A DNA stretch of 64,000 bases from [Clostridium] aminophilum DSM 10710 (GTDB taxonomy: Bacteria > Bacillota > Clostridia > Lachnospirales > Lachnospiraceae). The position numbers were made by a program, and so were the translations under genes. The notes beneath the pieces are model-generated. The model saw nothing but the letters and a program-made list of their open reading frames with translations. It was not told where the DNA came from and ran no database searches. The stretch lies in contig NZ_JONJ01000017.1 in assembly GCF_000711825.1 (NCBI RefSeq), forward strand, positions 1 through 64,000, given 5' to 3'. Below, in pieces: positions 49,958-59,972 of the stretch (position 1 is the stretch's first letter; every line of letters begins with the position of its first letter).

Positions 49958-51902
49958 GCTGATCCGGATTCTGAACGAGGCCGGAAAGGCATATTATGCG
50001 GACGGCAATGAGATCATGACCAACTTCGAGTACGACAGGCTCTATGATGAGCTGACGGAACTCGAGCAGAAGACCGGCATTGTCTTTGCCAACAGTCCGA
50101 CACAGAATGTGGGCTACGAGGTTGTCAGTGAACTGCCGAAAGTGCGCCATGAAAAGGCGATGCTCTCTCTATCCAAGACCAAAGATGTGGCGGAACTCGC
50201 CGCTTTTGCGGGCGATCACAAGGCTCTCCTTTCCTGGAAAATGGACGGACTCACGGTCGTTCTGACCTATGAGGACGGCAGGCTTTCCCGGGCGGTGACC
50301 CGCGGTAACGGAGAGATCGGTGAGCTGATCACCGGCAATGCGAAGACCTTTGTCAATGTGCCGCTGACCATTCCGTACCGGGGACAGCTGATCCTGCGCG
50401 GTGAGGCGGTCATCCTGTATTCGGATTTTGAGAAAATCAATGCAGCCATCGGTGATGCAGACGCAAAGTACAAGAATCCGCGCAATCTATGCAGCGGTTC
50501 CGTCCGGCAGCAGGACAGCCGGATCACCGCGCAGCGGAGTGTCCGCTTTTACGCGTTCAGTCTGGTCAGGGCGGAAGACGTCGATTTTGCAAATTCCCGG
50601 GAAAAACAGTTTGAATGGCTGAAAGATCAGGGATTTGAGGTTGTTCATTATGAAGCGGTAACCGGAGAGACGATTCCGGAGACCGTCCGGAAGTATGCGG
50701 AGATGGTTAAGACCAACGACGTACCGTCGGACGGACTGGTTCTTCTCTATGACGACATAGCCTACGGAGATTCTCTCGGAAGAACCGCAAAAGCGCCGCG
50801 CAACGCGATCGCATTCAAATGGAAGGATGAGACGGAAGAGACGAAGATCCGCTATATCGAGTGGAGTCCTTCCCGGACCGGTCTGATCAATCCGGTGGCG
50901 GTGTTTGATCCGGTTCAGCTGGAGGGAACGACCGTCAGCCGCGCCAGTGTCCACAACATCAGCATTATGGAGGAACTGGAACTCGGCGAGGGCGATACGG
51001 TCACGGTCTTTAAGGCCAACATGATCATTCCGCAGATCGCGGAGAACAAGACAAGAAGCGGAGTAAAGAATATTCCGGAGAAGTGCCCGGTCTGCGGCGG
51101 AAGGACGGAGATCCGTCAGGACGGAACCGCATCCACGCTCTGGTGCACCAACAGCGAGTGTCCGGCGAAAAAAATCAAGAGTTTTTCGCTCTTTGTCAGC
51201 AGAGATGCGCTGAACATCGGCGGTCTGTCAGAGGCAACGCTGGAAAAACTCATCGCCGCGAACTGCATTCACGAATACCGGGATATGTTCCGCTTAAAGA
51301 ACCACCGCGATGAGATCATTCAGATGGAAGGGTTCGGCGAAAAATCGTTTGAGAATCTGGAGGCGGCGGTAAATAACGCCCGCCACACGCAGCTCTACCG
51401 CGTGGTATACGGACTCGGCGTCGCGGGAATCGGTCTTGCGAATGCGAAGATGCTCTGCCGTCATTTCGGAGACGACTTCGAGGCGATGCGTACCGCATCG
51501 AAGGAGCGTCTGACGGAAGTCGACGGAATCGGGGAAGTGCTGGCCGACGCATGGACAGCATATTTTGCGGATGAAGAGCACAACCGCAAGATCGATGAGC
51601 TTCTCGCGGAACTGACCATTGAGAGCGGGGAGGCTCCCGGAGACGACGTGAATCCGGAAGCGCTTGCCGGGGAGACGGTCGTCATCACCGGATCGCTGGA
51701 ACATTTTTCCAACCGCAAACTCCTGCAGGAGGAGATCGAGAAGCGGGGCGGAAAGGTGACCGGCAGTGTGACGGGCAAGACCACGATCCTGGTCAACAAT
51801 GATACGGCATCGACCTCGTCCAAGAATAAAAAAGCCAAGGAACTGGGCATTCCGATTCTGTCGGAGGAAGAATTCATGGCGCGGATGGGAATGCAGGCCT
51901 GA
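49914..51902 (+). CDS. ligA: NAD-dependent DNA ligase LigA
   Basis: 662 residues. ATG 49914 has GGAGACGAGG upstream and lies inside the preceding gene (44-bp overlap). It seals nicks using NAD+. Visible parts: the NAD-binding Ia region LIRILNEAGKAYYADG and NFEYDRLYDEL, the adenylation lysine in SWKMDGLTV, the zinc finger CPVCGG...CTNSECPAKK, helix-hairpin-helix repeats (MEGFGEKSFENLEAA, VDGIGEVLADAW) and a C-terminal BRCT domain (ETVVITGSLEHFSNRKLLQE). KMDG in place of the usual KIDG is a mild variant. Confidence 0.95.
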   Translation: MADAERTEETKRIRELIRILNEAGKAYYADGNEIMTNFEYDRLYDELTELEQKTGIVFANSPTQNVGYEVVSELPKVRHEKAMLSLSKTKDVAELAAFAGDHKALLSWKMDGLTVVLTYEDGRLSRAVTRGNGEIGELITGNAKTFVNVPLTIPYRGQLILRGEAVILYSDFEKINAAIGDADAKYKNPRNLCSGSVRQQDSRITAQRSVRFYAFSLVRAEDVDFANSREKQFEWLKDQGFEVVHYEAVTGETIPETVRKYAEMVKTNDVPSDGLVLLYDDIAYGDSLGRTAKAPRNAIAFKWKDETEETKIRYIEWSPSRTGLINPVAVFDPVQLEGTTVSRASVHNISIMEELELGEGDTVTVFKANMIIPQIAENKTRSGVKNIPEKCPVCGGRTEIRQDGTASTLWCTNSECPAKKIKSFSLFVSRDALNIGGLSEATLEKLIAANCIHEYRDMFRLKNHRDEIIQMEGFGEKSFENLEAAVNNARHTQLYRVVYGLGVAGIGLANAKMLCRHFGDDFEAMRTASKERLTEVDGIGEVLADAWTAYFADEEHNRKIDELLAELTIESGEAPGDDVNPEALAGETVVITGSLEHFSNRKLLQEEIEKRGGKVTGSVTGKTTILVNNDTASTSSKNKKAKELGIPILSEEEFMARMGMQA

Positions 51903-51926
51903 ACGGCGGGAACGGTATGATTTGCC

Positions 51927-52024
51927 GAAAGGCGAAATCACGGACTTCGAAGAATTTACTGAAAGGCGGAATCACGGATTTCAAAGAATTTACTGAAAAG
52001 CGGAATCACGGATTTCGAAGAAGG
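51927..52024. repeat. 34-bp tandem repeat, about 2.9 units
   Basis: Units start at 51927, 51961 and 51995 (GAAAGGCGGAATCACGGATT then TCAAAGAATTTACT). They lie between ligA and metA and are non-coding. Confidence 0.85.
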
Positions 52025-52112
52025 CCGGGGATTTACAGGACGCGACTGCCGCGCTATGGCAGAGATCCGGCAGAAACACGAAGACATAAAGCAGTAGAAG
52101 GGAAGAAAAGAC

Positions 52113-53030
52113 ATGCCGATTCGAGTACAGAATGATCTTCCGGCGAAATCAATCCTGGAAGCGGAAAACATATTCATCATGGACGAGACCAGAGCGGTCA
52201 GTCAGGAAATCCGACCGCTGGAGATTCTGATTCTCAACCTGATGCCAATCAAAGAGGACACGGAAACGCAGCTTCTGCGCGCGCTCTCCAACACCCCGCT
52301 GCAGGTCAATGTCAACTTCCTGATGCTTCAGACTCACCGGTCCACGCATACGTCCTACACTCATCTGAACAAGTTTTATATTTATTTTGATGAGGCAAGA
52401 CAGCACAAATACGACGGACTGATCATCACCGGCGCGCCGGTGGAAAACATGGAATTTGAGGACATCAATTACTGGGACGAGCTCAAGGAGATCATGGAGT
52501 GGTCGAAACACAATGTCACATCGACGCTTCACATCTGCTGGGGGTGCCAGGCCGGTCTCTATTATCATTACGGAATTCCGAAATATCAGCGGGAGACCAA
52601 GCTTTCCGGTGTGTACGAGCATGAAGTGCTGAACCGTAAGATTCCGCTGGTCCGCAGTCTGGACGACTATTTCTATATGCCGCATTCCCGCAATACCGAG
52701 GTTCACCGGGAAGATATCCTGAAACATCCGGATTTGCTGATTCTTGCGGAGTCGAAGGAAGCGGGCGTCGGCATTGTGATGCGCAGGGACGGAAGACAGA
52801 TCTTTATTCAGGGGCATCCGGAATATGACCGCATGACGCTCTCCAACGAGTATCACCGCGATCTGAAGAAGGGCATGAATCCGTCCATTCCGGTGAACTA
52901 TTTTGAACACGATGATCCGTTCTCCAAACCGATTCTGAAATGGAGAAACATGGCCAACACCTTTTACTCCAACTGGCTCAACTACTACGTATATCAGGTA
53001 ACACCGTATCTGCTCGATGCGATCAACTGA
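52113..53030 (+). CDS. metA: Homoserine O-acetyltransferase (MetA family)
   Basis: 305 residues from ATG 52113 with GAAGGGAAG upstream. MetA acylates homoserine in methionine synthesis. The catalytic Cys142 lies in ICWGCQAG, and His235 and Glu237 in IQGHPEYDR, at the textbook positions. Residue 111 in TGAPVEN is glutamate; in this family glutamate there goes with acetyl-CoA and glycine with succinyl-CoA, so the product should be O-acetylhomoserine. No SAM riboswitch is visible in front. Confidence 0.95.
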   Translation: MPIRVQNDLPAKSILEAENIFIMDETRAVSQEIRPLEILILNLMPIKEDTETQLLRALSNTPLQVNVNFLMLQTHRSTHTSYTHLNKFYIYFDEARQHKYDGLIITGAPVENMEFEDINYWDELKEIMEWSKHNVTSTLHICWGCQAGLYYHYGIPKYQRETKLSGVYEHEVLNRKIPLVRSLDDYFYMPHSRNTEVHREDILKHPDLLILAESKEAGVGIVMRRDGRQIFIQGHPEYDRMTLSNEYHRDLKKGMNPSIPVNYFEHDDPFSKPILKWRNMANTFYSNWLNYYVYQVTPYLLDAIN

Positions 53031-53096
53031 CCGGACGGACAGCAGACAGAACCAACAGGCAGCCGGGCCCGTCTGCCCGTGCACAGAGGACAAAAC

Positions 53097-54401
53097 ATGG
53101 CAAGTATGATAACGATCGGCGCGTTTGCGGCTACGCTGATCGCCTGCGTGGCGGCCGGCGTAAAGACGATTTACGCGCTGATGATCGGCTACGGAATCTT
53201 TTTGATTTACGGAGTATCCAGGGGATTCTCGGCGGCCGAAGTGGTGAAGATGTCCATAAAGGGCGTTCTTACAGTGAAAAATATCCTGATCGTCTTTGTG
53301 GTGATCGGCATGGTGACCGGTCTCTGGAGGGCGGCGGGAACGATCCCGGCAATTATCTGCTATGCGTCGGGGGTAATCGTTCCGGAGATATTTCTCCCGA
53401 TCGCATTTCTCCTGAACTGTCTGGTCTCGTTCATGACGGGCACCAGCTTCGGTTCCGCGGCGACGATGGGCGTCATCAGCGTGACGATGGGAATTGCAAT
53501 GGGAATTTCGCCGGTGCTTCTGGGCGGCGCGATGCTGTCCGGCATCATGTTCGGTGACCGGGCATCACCGGTTTCGTCCAGTGCAAATCTCGTCGCGGAA
53601 CTCACAAAGACCGATCTCTATAAAAATATCGGCCTGATGATGAAGAGCGCGGCGGTTCCGTTTGTTCTGACTGTGATTATCTATTTTGTCCTCGGACAGC
53701 TGGACGGCGGTACCGGGGAAATGATGAATGTGACCGCGATTTTTGAGAACGGTTTTGTGATCCATCCGGCAGCCGTATTTCCGGCTGTTCTGGTGCTGAT
53801 TCTGTCCGTATTCCGGCTTGGGACAAAACGGGTCCTGGCGGTGACGGCGGCGGTCTCATTCGTGATCGCGGTGGGGCTTCAGCACATTTCTCCGCTGGAA
53901 GCGGCAAAGATCGCGGTTTTCGGTTACCACGCGGAGAATCCGGAACTTGCAAAACTGATCGATGGCGGCGGCATCGTCTCCATGATGAGCGCGGTTCTGA
54001 TTGTGGGCTTATCCTCCTCGTATTCCGGCATCTTTGACGGGACGGGGCTTCTGGACGGCATCAAGGATAAGATCGGCGGACTCGCCGGAAAACTTTCGCC
54101 GTTTGGGGCAACCTGGCTTGTGAGTATCTTTTCGTCGATGATCGCGTGCAATCAGACGCTGGCGACCATTCTGACCCATCAGCTCTGTTCGCATCTTGAG
54201 CCGGACCGGCAGAAATTTGCGATCTGGCTGGAGAATACCGCTGTTCTGATGGCGGAGCTGATTCCGTGGTCGATTGCCGGAGCGATCCCGCTTCAGGTGG
54301 TCGGAGCGCCGCCCATGGGGATGGCATTTGCGGTTTATCTCGTTCTGGTTCCCGCCTGGCAGGTAATAGAACAAATGTTTGCAAAAAGGAATAATATGTA
54401 G
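53097..54401 (+). CDS. NhaC-family Na+/H+ antiporter
   Basis: 434 residues; ATG 53097 has AGAGGAC upstream. About eleven membrane segments. The family is indicated by VSFMTGTSFGSAATMGVISVTM, LGGAMLSGIMFGDRASPVSS and SIFSSMIACNQTLATILTHQL. NhaC relatives exchange sodium for protons, or in some cases malate/lactate; the precise ions are not predictable. It follows metA by about 65 bp on the same strand and ends in a hairpin. Confidence 0.88.
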   Translation: MASMITIGAFAATLIACVAAGVKTIYALMIGYGIFLIYGVSRGFSAAEVVKMSIKGVLTVKNILIVFVVIGMVTGLWRAAGTIPAIICYASGVIVPEIFLPIAFLLNCLVSFMTGTSFGSAATMGVISVTMGIAMGISPVLLGGAMLSGIMFGDRASPVSSSANLVAELTKTDLYKNIGLMMKSAAVPFVLTVIIYFVLGQLDGGTGEMMNVTAIFENGFVIHPAAVFPAVLVLILSVFRLGTKRVLAVTAAVSFVIAVGLQHISPLEAAKIAVFGYHAENPELAKLIDGGGIVSMMSAVLIVGLSSSYSGIFDGTGLLDGIKDKIGGLAGKLSPFGATWLVSIFSSMIACNQTLATILTHQLCSHLEPDRQKFAIWLENTAVLMAELIPWSIAGAIPLQVVGAPPMGMAFAVYLVLVPAWQVIEQMFAKRNNM

Positions 54402-54405
54402 TATC

Positions 54406-54445
54406 ATAACGGCACAGTCATTGCAGGATGGCTGTGCCGTTATCT
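54406..54445 (+). terminator. Hairpin behind the antiporter gene
   Basis: ATAACGGCACAG and CTGTGCCGTTAT pair perfectly over 12 bp; the T-run behind is poor (TATCTG). Confidence 0.6.
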
Positions 54446-54474
54446 GAAAAACGGAGAAAAGGTGCCGGATCCCG

Positions 54475-54605
54475 GATCGGGAAGCCGGGCATTGGGAGCA
54501 GCTCGGCTCCGGAATGATGGAGATGAGCCGTGACATGGTGATCGGGAAGCCTGGCACCGGAAGCGGTTCGGCTCCGGCCCTCATAGAGATAAGCCGGAGT
54601 ATGGT
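54475..54605. repeat. 65-bp imperfect tandem duplication upstream of uvrA
   Basis: Two units start at 54475 and 54540, both opening GATCGGGAAGCC(G/T)GGCA and closing with GA(G/A)ATGAGCCG or similar plus ATGGT. They are diverged by roughly a fifth. They occupy the gap between the antiporter and uvrA. Confidence 0.7.
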
Positions 54606-54638
54606 TAAGAGATTCTGTGCGACAGAAAAGAGGCACAT

Positions 54639-57464
54639 ATGTCAGAAAGAAAATATATAAAAATCCGTGGGGCAAAGGCACACAACCTGAAGGACATTTC
54701 TCTGGACATTCCGAGAGACGAACTGGTGGTTCTGACCGGCCTTTCGGGAAGCGGTAAGTCATCGCTTGCGTTTGATACAATCTATGCGGAAGGGCAGAGG
54801 CGTTATATGGAGTCACTGTCCTCCTATGCGAGACAGTTTCTCGGACAGATGGAAAAGCCGGATGTGGAAAGTATAGAGGGACTTCCGCCGGCCATCTCCA
54901 TTGACCAGAAGTCCACCAACCACAATCCGCGTTCCACCGTGGGAACGGTCACGGAGATCTACGATTATCTCCGTCTTCTTTACGCGAGAGTCGGCATTCC
55001 GCACTGTCCGAAGTGCGGACGTGAGATCCGGCGTCAGACCGTAGACGAGATGGCGGATCAGATTATGGCGCTTCCGGAGCGGACGAAGATTCAGCTTCTG
55101 GCGCCGATCGTGCGCGGAAGAAAAGGACGCCATGAGAAGGTGCTCGATCAGGCGAAGAAGAGCGGTTATGTCCGCGTCCGTGTGGATGGAAATCTCTATG
55201 ATCTGAGCGAGACCATTGAGCTGGACAAGAATATCAAACATGATATCGAGATCGTGGTGGACCGTCTGATCGTGAAGGAAGGGATTGAAAAACGTCTTTC
55301 CGACTCCATTGATACCGTCATGAAGCTTTCGGACGGACTGATGATCGTTGATGTGACGGACGGCGAGCCGATGACGATGAGTCAGAATTTTTCGTGTCCG
55401 GACTGCGGGATCAGTATTGAGGAGATCGAGCCGAGAAGCTTTTCATTTAACAATCCGTTCGGTGCCTGCCCGGACTGCGTCGGCCTCGGATATAAGATGG
55501 AATTTGACGAGGATCTGATGATTCCGGACAAATCGCTTTCCATCAATCAGGGCGCAATCGCCGTGCCGGGATGGCAGTCGGTTATGGATCCGAAGAGCTG
55601 GACGGGGGCGATTCTTTCCGCTGTTGCGGAGAAATATAAATTCAGTCTGGACACGCCGTTCCGGGATTATTCCAAAAAAATCCATGACATCGTCATGTAC
55701 GGAACAAACGGCGAGAAAGTCCGCTATCACTATAAGGGAAGAACCGGCGAGGGTACGTATGAAGTGGAGTATGAGGGACTGATCCGCACGTCTGAGCGCC
55801 GTTACCGCGAATATGTCGGTGAGGCCGGGAAAGCGGAGATGGAGACCTTCATGCGGATCACGCCGTGCAAGGCCTGCGGCGGACAGAGACTGAAAAAGGG
55901 CGCTCTGGCGGTTACGGTCGGAGGAAAGAATATCTATGAGGCGACACAGCTCTCCTGCGATAAGTTCCGCGGTTTTATCGATTCCCTGGAGCTGACGCCG
56001 ATGCAGCAGCAGATCGGCGCACCGATTCTGAAAGAAGTCCGCTCCCGCATCTCATTTTTGATAGATGTCGGTCTGGATTATCTTTCGCTCGGGCGTTCCA
56101 CCGGAACGCTGTCCGGCGGCGAAGCGCAGCGAATCCGCCTGGCGACCCAGATCGGTTCCGGACTGGTGGGAGTGGCGTATATTCTGGATGAGCCGTCCAT
56201 CGGTCTTCATCAGAAGGACAATGACAAGCTTCTCGGAACCCTCCGGCATCTCCGGGATCTCGGAAACACCGTCATTGTGGTTGAACACGATGAAGATACC
56301 ATGCGGGCGGCGGATTTTCTGGTGGATATCGGCCCGGGGGCCGGCGAACACGGCGGAGAAGTGGTGGCGGCCGGTTCCGTGCAGGATGTGATCGACTGCC
56401 CGAAGTCCATCACCGGAGATTATCTCAGCGGGCGGAAGTTTATTCCGGTTCCGAAAAAGCGGAGAAAGCCGACCGGATGGGTCACGGTTCACGGTGCAAG
56501 GGAGCATAATCTGAAGAACATTGACGTCTCTTTCCCGACCGGCGTGATGACCTGCGTGACCGGCGTCTCCGGCTCAGGAAAGAGCTCTCTGGTCAATGAG
56601 ATTCTTCTGAAGTCGCTCTCGAGACAGCTGAATCGGGCGAGAACCATTCCGGGCGAGTTTGATTCGATCGACGGCATTGACCAGCTGGATAAAGTGATCG
56701 CCATCGATCAGTCGCCGATCGGAAGAACGCCGCGCTCCAATCCGGCGACCTACACCGGCGCGTTTGACCTGATCCGCGATCTGTTTGCGGCGTCCAGCGA
56801 TGCGAAGACCAGAGGCTATGACAAGGGCCGGTTCAGTTTTAACAAAAAGGGCGGACGGTGCGAAGCCTGCGCCGGCGACGGTATCGTGAAGATCGAGATG
56901 CATTTCCTGCCGGATATCTACGTTCCGTGTGAAGTATGCGGAGGAAAACGATATAACCGCGAGACGCTGGAAGTCCGCTATAAGGGGAAGAATATCTATG
57001 ATGTTCTGAATATGACAGTAGAGGAATCGCTGGATTATTTCAAGAATGTCACGAAGATCTACAACAAGGTGAAGACACTCTACGACGTCGGACTCGGATA
57101 TATCCGTCTCGGACAGCCGTCGACAGAGCTGTCCGGCGGTGAAGCGCAGCGGATCAAGTTGGCTACGGAACTGGCACGCCGCGGAACCGGAAAGACCATC
57201 TATATTCTGGATGAGCCGACGACGGGACTCCATTTTGCAGATGTCCACAAGCTGGTGGATATCCTGCATGAGCTCAGCGACCGCGGCAACACCGTGATCG
57301 TCATCGAGCACAATCTGGATGTCATCAAGACTGCGGATTACATCATTGATATGGGGCCGGACGGCGGTGACCACGGAGGCACTGTGATCGCACAGGGAAC
57401 GCCGGAAGAGGTGGCAAAGGTGAAGAAGTCCTATACCGGTGAGTATGTGAAGCGGTATCTGTAA
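54639..57464 (+). CDS. uvrA: Excinuclease ABC subunit A
   Basis: 941 residues from ATG 54639. UvrA is the damage-sensing ABC ATPase of nucleotide excision repair. Two Walker A motifs ([13 protein letters not shown] and [13 protein letters not shown]), two ABC signatures ([13 protein letters not shown] and [13 protein letters not shown]), and zinc-finger cysteines ([16 protein letters not shown]...[12 protein letters not shown]...CEVC) are all present. The length is standard. It stands alone here; uvrB is not in the window. Confidence 0.97.
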   Translation: MSERKYIKIRGAKAHNLKDISLDIPRDELVVLTGLSGSGKSSLAFDTIYAEGQRRYMESLSSYARQFLGQMEKPDVESIEGLPPAISIDQKSTNHNPRSTVGTVTEIYDYLRLLYARVGIPHCPKCGREIRRQTVDEMADQIMALPERTKIQLLAPIVRGRKGRHEKVLDQAKKSGYVRVRVDGNLYDLSETIELDKNIKHDIEIVVDRLIVKEGIEKRLSDSIDTVMKLSDGLMIVDVTDGEPMTMSQNFSCPDCGISIEEIEPRSFSFNNPFGACPDCVGLGYKMEFDEDLMIPDKSLSINQGAIAVPGWQSVMDPKSWTGAILSAVAEKYKFSLDTPFRDYSKKIHDIVMYGTNGEKVRYHYKGRTGEGTYEVEYEGLIRTSERRYREYVGEAGKAEMETFMRITPCKACGGQRLKKGALAVTVGGKNIYEATQLSCDKFRGFIDSLELTPMQQQIGAPILKEVRSRISFLIDVGLDYLSLGRSTGTLSGGEAQRIRLATQIGSGLVGVAYILDEPSIGLHQKDNDKLLGTLRHLRDLGNTVIVVEHDEDTMRAADFLVDIGPGAGEHGGEVVAAGSVQDVIDCPKSITGDYLSGRKFIPVPKKRRKPTGWVTVHGAREHNLKNIDVSFPTGVMTCVTGVSGSGKSSLVNEILLKSLSRQLNRARTIPGEFDSIDGIDQLDKVIAIDQSPIGRTPRSNPATYTGAFDLIRDLFAASSDAKTRGYDKGRFSFNKKGGRCEACAGDGIVKIEMHFLPDIYVPCEVCGGKRYNRETLEVRYKGKNIYDVLNMTVEESLDYFKNVTKIYNKVKTLYDVGLGYIRLGQPSTELSGGEAQRIKLATELARRGTGKTIYILDEPTTGLHFADVHKLVDILHELSDRGNTVIVIEHNLDVIKTADYIIDMGPDGGDHGGTVIAQGTPEEVAKVKKSYTGEYVKRYL

Positions 57465-57859
57465 TCCGGTACCGGTCACCTGTTTGAAGGACATTTGGCA
57501 ACAGATTCAGCGCTCCGATGGAAGGCAATTTCCAAAGAAAACTATAACCATCGGAGCCGACGATCCCACGGAGCTGCTCTCTCCGTAAGAATGCGCCGGA
57601 TTGGGACAGGAATCATGTCAGCATATGCGGAGAGAAGCCTGCGCCCCAGAATTCGTGAGAAACTCTGAGGAGAGACTCAGGGGAGAGACTCTTGAACACC
57701 TGCTTGCCAATTACGGAAGTCTAACATATAATATGATGAGTCTATTTCGCGAGCAACGAGTCAGAGCCCGTGATGGTATGAGACTATGGCGACTGCCGTG
57801 ATATTTGGCAGGATAATGTACGTTCGTGCGTCACGCAGGAATTATCAGGAGGAATAACC
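57465..57859 (+). promoter_or_regulatory. 395-bp structured leader before guaA, type unknown
   Basis: No convincing gene. Notable pieces: a long-range dyad GCTCCGATGG / CCATCGGAGC (57516-57525 with 57548-57557), CTGAG/CTCAG (57664-57680), ACATATAATATG (57724-57735), two AGTCT copies (about 57718 and 57738) that can each pair with AGACT at 57781, TGCC/GGCA, and GATAAT/ATTATC just before the AGGAGG site. The ACTATGG end near 57784 recalls the purine riboswitch, but the UUUCUACC core is missing. Confidence 0.35.
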
Positions 57860-59401
57860 GTGGAAAAAGAAATGATCATTGTTATGGACTTCGGCGGTCA
57901 GTACAATCAGCTGATTGCCAGAAGAGTAAGAGAGTGTCATGTGTACTGTGAGGTTCACCCGAATACACTGTCACTTGAGAAAATCAGGGAAATGAACCCA
58001 AAAGGCATCATTTTCACCGGAGGTCCGAACAGTGTTTATAAAGAGGAGTCTCCGAAGTGCCCGAAGGAGATTTTTGAGCTCGGCATTCCGACACTCGGCA
58101 TCTGCTACGGTCACCAGCTGACATCCCACCTTCTCGGCGGCGTTGTTGAGACGGCTCCGACCAGTGAGTACGGCAAGACCGAAATGATCGTCGATGCAGA
58201 GGATTCCATGCTGTTTGACGGCGTAAAGAAAGATTCCATCGTATGGATGAGCCATACCGATTATGTGGCAAAGATTCCGGAAGGTTTCCGCGTAACCGCT
58301 CACACCGATGTCTGCCCGGTTGCGGCCATGGAGAATCCGGAGAAGAAGTTCTACGGCATCCAGGCGCATCCAGAAGTTAATCATACCGAGGAAGGACAGA
58401 AGATCCTGTCCAACTTTGTTCACAAGATCTGTGGCTGCGGTGACAGCTGGCAGATGTCCGATTTTAAGGAGCGCACCATCGAGGAGATCCGGAACAAGAT
58501 CGGAAACGGCAAGGCCCTTCTTGCTCTTTCCGGCGGCGTAGACTCTTCCGTTGCGGGCGTCCTGATGGCTCAGGCCATCGGTGAGCAGCTGACCTGCGTT
58601 TTTGTTGATCATGGACTTCTCCGCAAGGATGAGGGCGATCAGGTGGAGGCTGTTTTCGGACCGAATGGCCCGTATAAGCTGAACTTCATCCGCGTCAATG
58701 CGCAGGAGCGTTTCTATAAGAAACTTGAGGGCGTGGAGGATCCGGAGAAGAAGCGCCATATCATCGGCGAGGAGTTTATCCGCGTCTTTGAGGAAGAGGC
58801 GAAGAAGATCGGTACCGTGGACTATTTCGTTCAGGGAACCATTTACCCGGATGTGATCGAGTCCGGTCTTGGCCACAGCGCAACCATCAAGTCTCACCAC
58901 AACGTCGGCGGTCTGCCGGAACACGTGGATTTCAAGGAGATCATCGAGCCGCTTCGCATGCTGTTCAAGGATGAGGTTCGCGCATTGGGCAAGGAACTTG
59001 GTATTCCGGATTATCTGGTATACCGTCAGCCGTTCCCGGGCCCGGGTCTCGGCGTCAGAATCATCGGGGCGGTAACCGCAGAGAAGGTCCGCATCGTTCA
59101 GGAGGCAGATGCGATCTACCGCGAAGAGGTGGAGAAGGCAGGCGTGAAGGGCCTTGGCCAGTATTTTGCCGCTCTGACCAACATGAGAAGCGTCGGCGTT
59201 ATGGGCGACGGAAGAACCTATGATTACGCGATTGCGCTTCGCGCGGTCTGCACATCCGACTTCATGACGGCGGAGGCAGCGGAGATTCCGTGGCCGGTTC
59301 TCTCCCGCGTTGCCACCAGAGTGGTCAATGAGGTCAAGGGAGTGAACCGTGTACTGTACGATTGCACGGATAAGCCGCCGGCAACGATCGAGTTTGAATA
59401 A
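57860..59401 (+). CDS. guaA: GMP synthase (glutamine-hydrolysing)
   Basis: 513 residues from ATG 57860; the GGAGGAATAACCGTGG context gives a GTG-like upstream codon, but ATG is in register. It aminates XMP to GMP. The glutamine amidotransferase domain has GICYGHQL with Cys82 and AHPEVNHTE; the ATP pyrophosphatase domain has [11 protein letters not shown]; the dimerisation end has [15 protein letters not shown] and KPPATIEFE. Its 3' end is the left boundary of a foreign AT-rich element, a known integration hotspot. Confidence 0.96.
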   Translation: MEKEMIIVMDFGGQYNQLIARRVRECHVYCEVHPNTLSLEKIREMNPKGIIFTGGPNSVYKEESPKCPKEIFELGIPTLGICYGHQLTSHLLGGVVETAPTSEYGKTEMIVDAEDSMLFDGVKKDSIVWMSHTDYVAKIPEGFRVTAHTDVCPVAAMENPEKKFYGIQAHPEVNHTEEGQKILSNFVHKICGCGDSWQMSDFKERTIEEIRNKIGNGKALLALSGGVDSSVAGVLMAQAIGEQLTCVFVDHGLLRKDEGDQVEAVFGPNGPYKLNFIRVNAQERFYKKLEGVEDPEKKRHIIGEEFIRVFEEEAKKIGTVDYFVQGTIYPDVIESGLGHSATIKSHHNVGGLPEHVDFKEIIEPLRMLFKDEVRALGKELGIPDYLVYRQPFPGPGLGVRIIGAVTAEKVRIVQEADAIYREEVEKAGVKGLGQYFAALTNMRSVGVMGDGRTYDYAIALRAVCTSDFMTAEAAEIPWPVLSRVATRVVNEVKGVNRVLYDCTDKPPATIEFE

Positions 59402-59402
59402 T
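59380..59402 (+). other. Probable left attachment site (attL) in the guaA 3' end
   Basis: Composition drops sharply to AT-rich right after the guaA stop (59399-59401), and a tyrosine integrase with a small excisionase-like gene follows. Integration into the guaA 3' end is an established habit of such elements. The core would be the last bases of guaA (around GCAACGATCGAGTTTGAATA). The matching attR lies beyond the window, so the exact core cannot be set. Confidence 0.5.
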
Positions 59403-59764
59403 GGATTATCGCTGGAAACGGGCATAAATACAGGATTTTTAAATTGTCTGATTGCAAAATGGTTGCAAAAATCAGCCATTTAATAAAATGTCCTGTTTTG
59501 TCTTGTTTTGACTCGTTTTGTCTCGTCCCGTCCGACATTGGACATATACACGGGAAAAGAGCAGTGATACTATTAATATAGAAAAGCAAAGGCATTTAAG
59601 ATGCGTGAGAAGAATTGATTTTCTTCCCACGCATTTTTTTATGCCTATTTTTGCATAGATTTAAGAAAGTCAGAGGAGGTGGTGGAATATATGCGCGATT
59701 ATGTTTGTTATTCGGTAATGATATCAATAGTAATTTAAATGAAATCGGAAAGGAGATTTTATTT
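59403..59764. other. AT-rich gap at the element left end
   Basis: It holds an interrupted run of TTTTGTC/TCGTTTTGTC words (59500-59525), which may be integrase arm-type sites, a terminator at 59601-59640 and the AAAGGAG site of the excisionase gene. No gene is supported. Confidence 0.4.
59601..59640 (+). terminator. Terminator downstream of guaA
   Basis: ATGCGTG-AGAAGAA and TTCTTCC-CACGCAT around TTGATT, then a seven-base T-run. Confidence 0.85.
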
Positions 59765-59935
59765 ATGGAAATCACAAAGACAAAACCAATGTATGTAGGC
59801 GTTGATGAAGTCTGTGCTGACTGGGGAGTATCCAGAAGTAAAGGCTATGCCATTATCAAACAACTTTCAGATCAGATGAAAACCGAGAATCCCAAACTTC
59901 TTACAATGGCAGGTAAGATTAATCGCTTTTACTAA
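59765..59935 (+). CDS. xis: Excisionase-like small HTH protein
   Basis: 56 residues from ATG 59765 with AAAGGAG at 59750-59756. The pattern MYVGVDEVCADWGVSRSKGYAIIKQLS is a winged-helix excisionase-type DNA-binding domain, and the gene sits directly in front of the integrase gene as usual for Tn916-like or genomic-island modules. Excisionases bend DNA to favour excision. Assignment rests on size, HTH and position. Confidence 0.75.
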   Translation: MEITKTKPMYVGVDEVCADWGVSRSKGYAIIKQLSDQMKTENPKLLTMAGKINRFY

Positions 59936-59972
59936 GAAGAAGCATGCATGAAGAAATGAAGGGAGGAAAACT

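Noticed and set aside
54475-54605. Attachment-site-like direct repeats around a possible insertion before uvrA
   Set aside because: The copies are adjacent, diverged and enclose nothing, so a plain tandem duplication is the simpler reading.
57720-57790. Purine riboswitch before guaA
   Set aside because: ATATAAT and ACTATGG are there but the order of the helices and the UUUCUACC junction are missing; I could not build the three-way junction.
57601-57801. Small ORF in the guaA leader
   Set aside because: No domain and no convincing site; the stretch is better explained as structured leader RNA.
57971-59479. Long antisense frame across guaA (502 codons), and similar ones across 37474-38967, 13857-14513 and 6261-7091
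   Set aside because: These are shadows in GC-rich coding sequence; they have no ribosome binding site or domain, while the opposite strand encodes a clear conserved protein.
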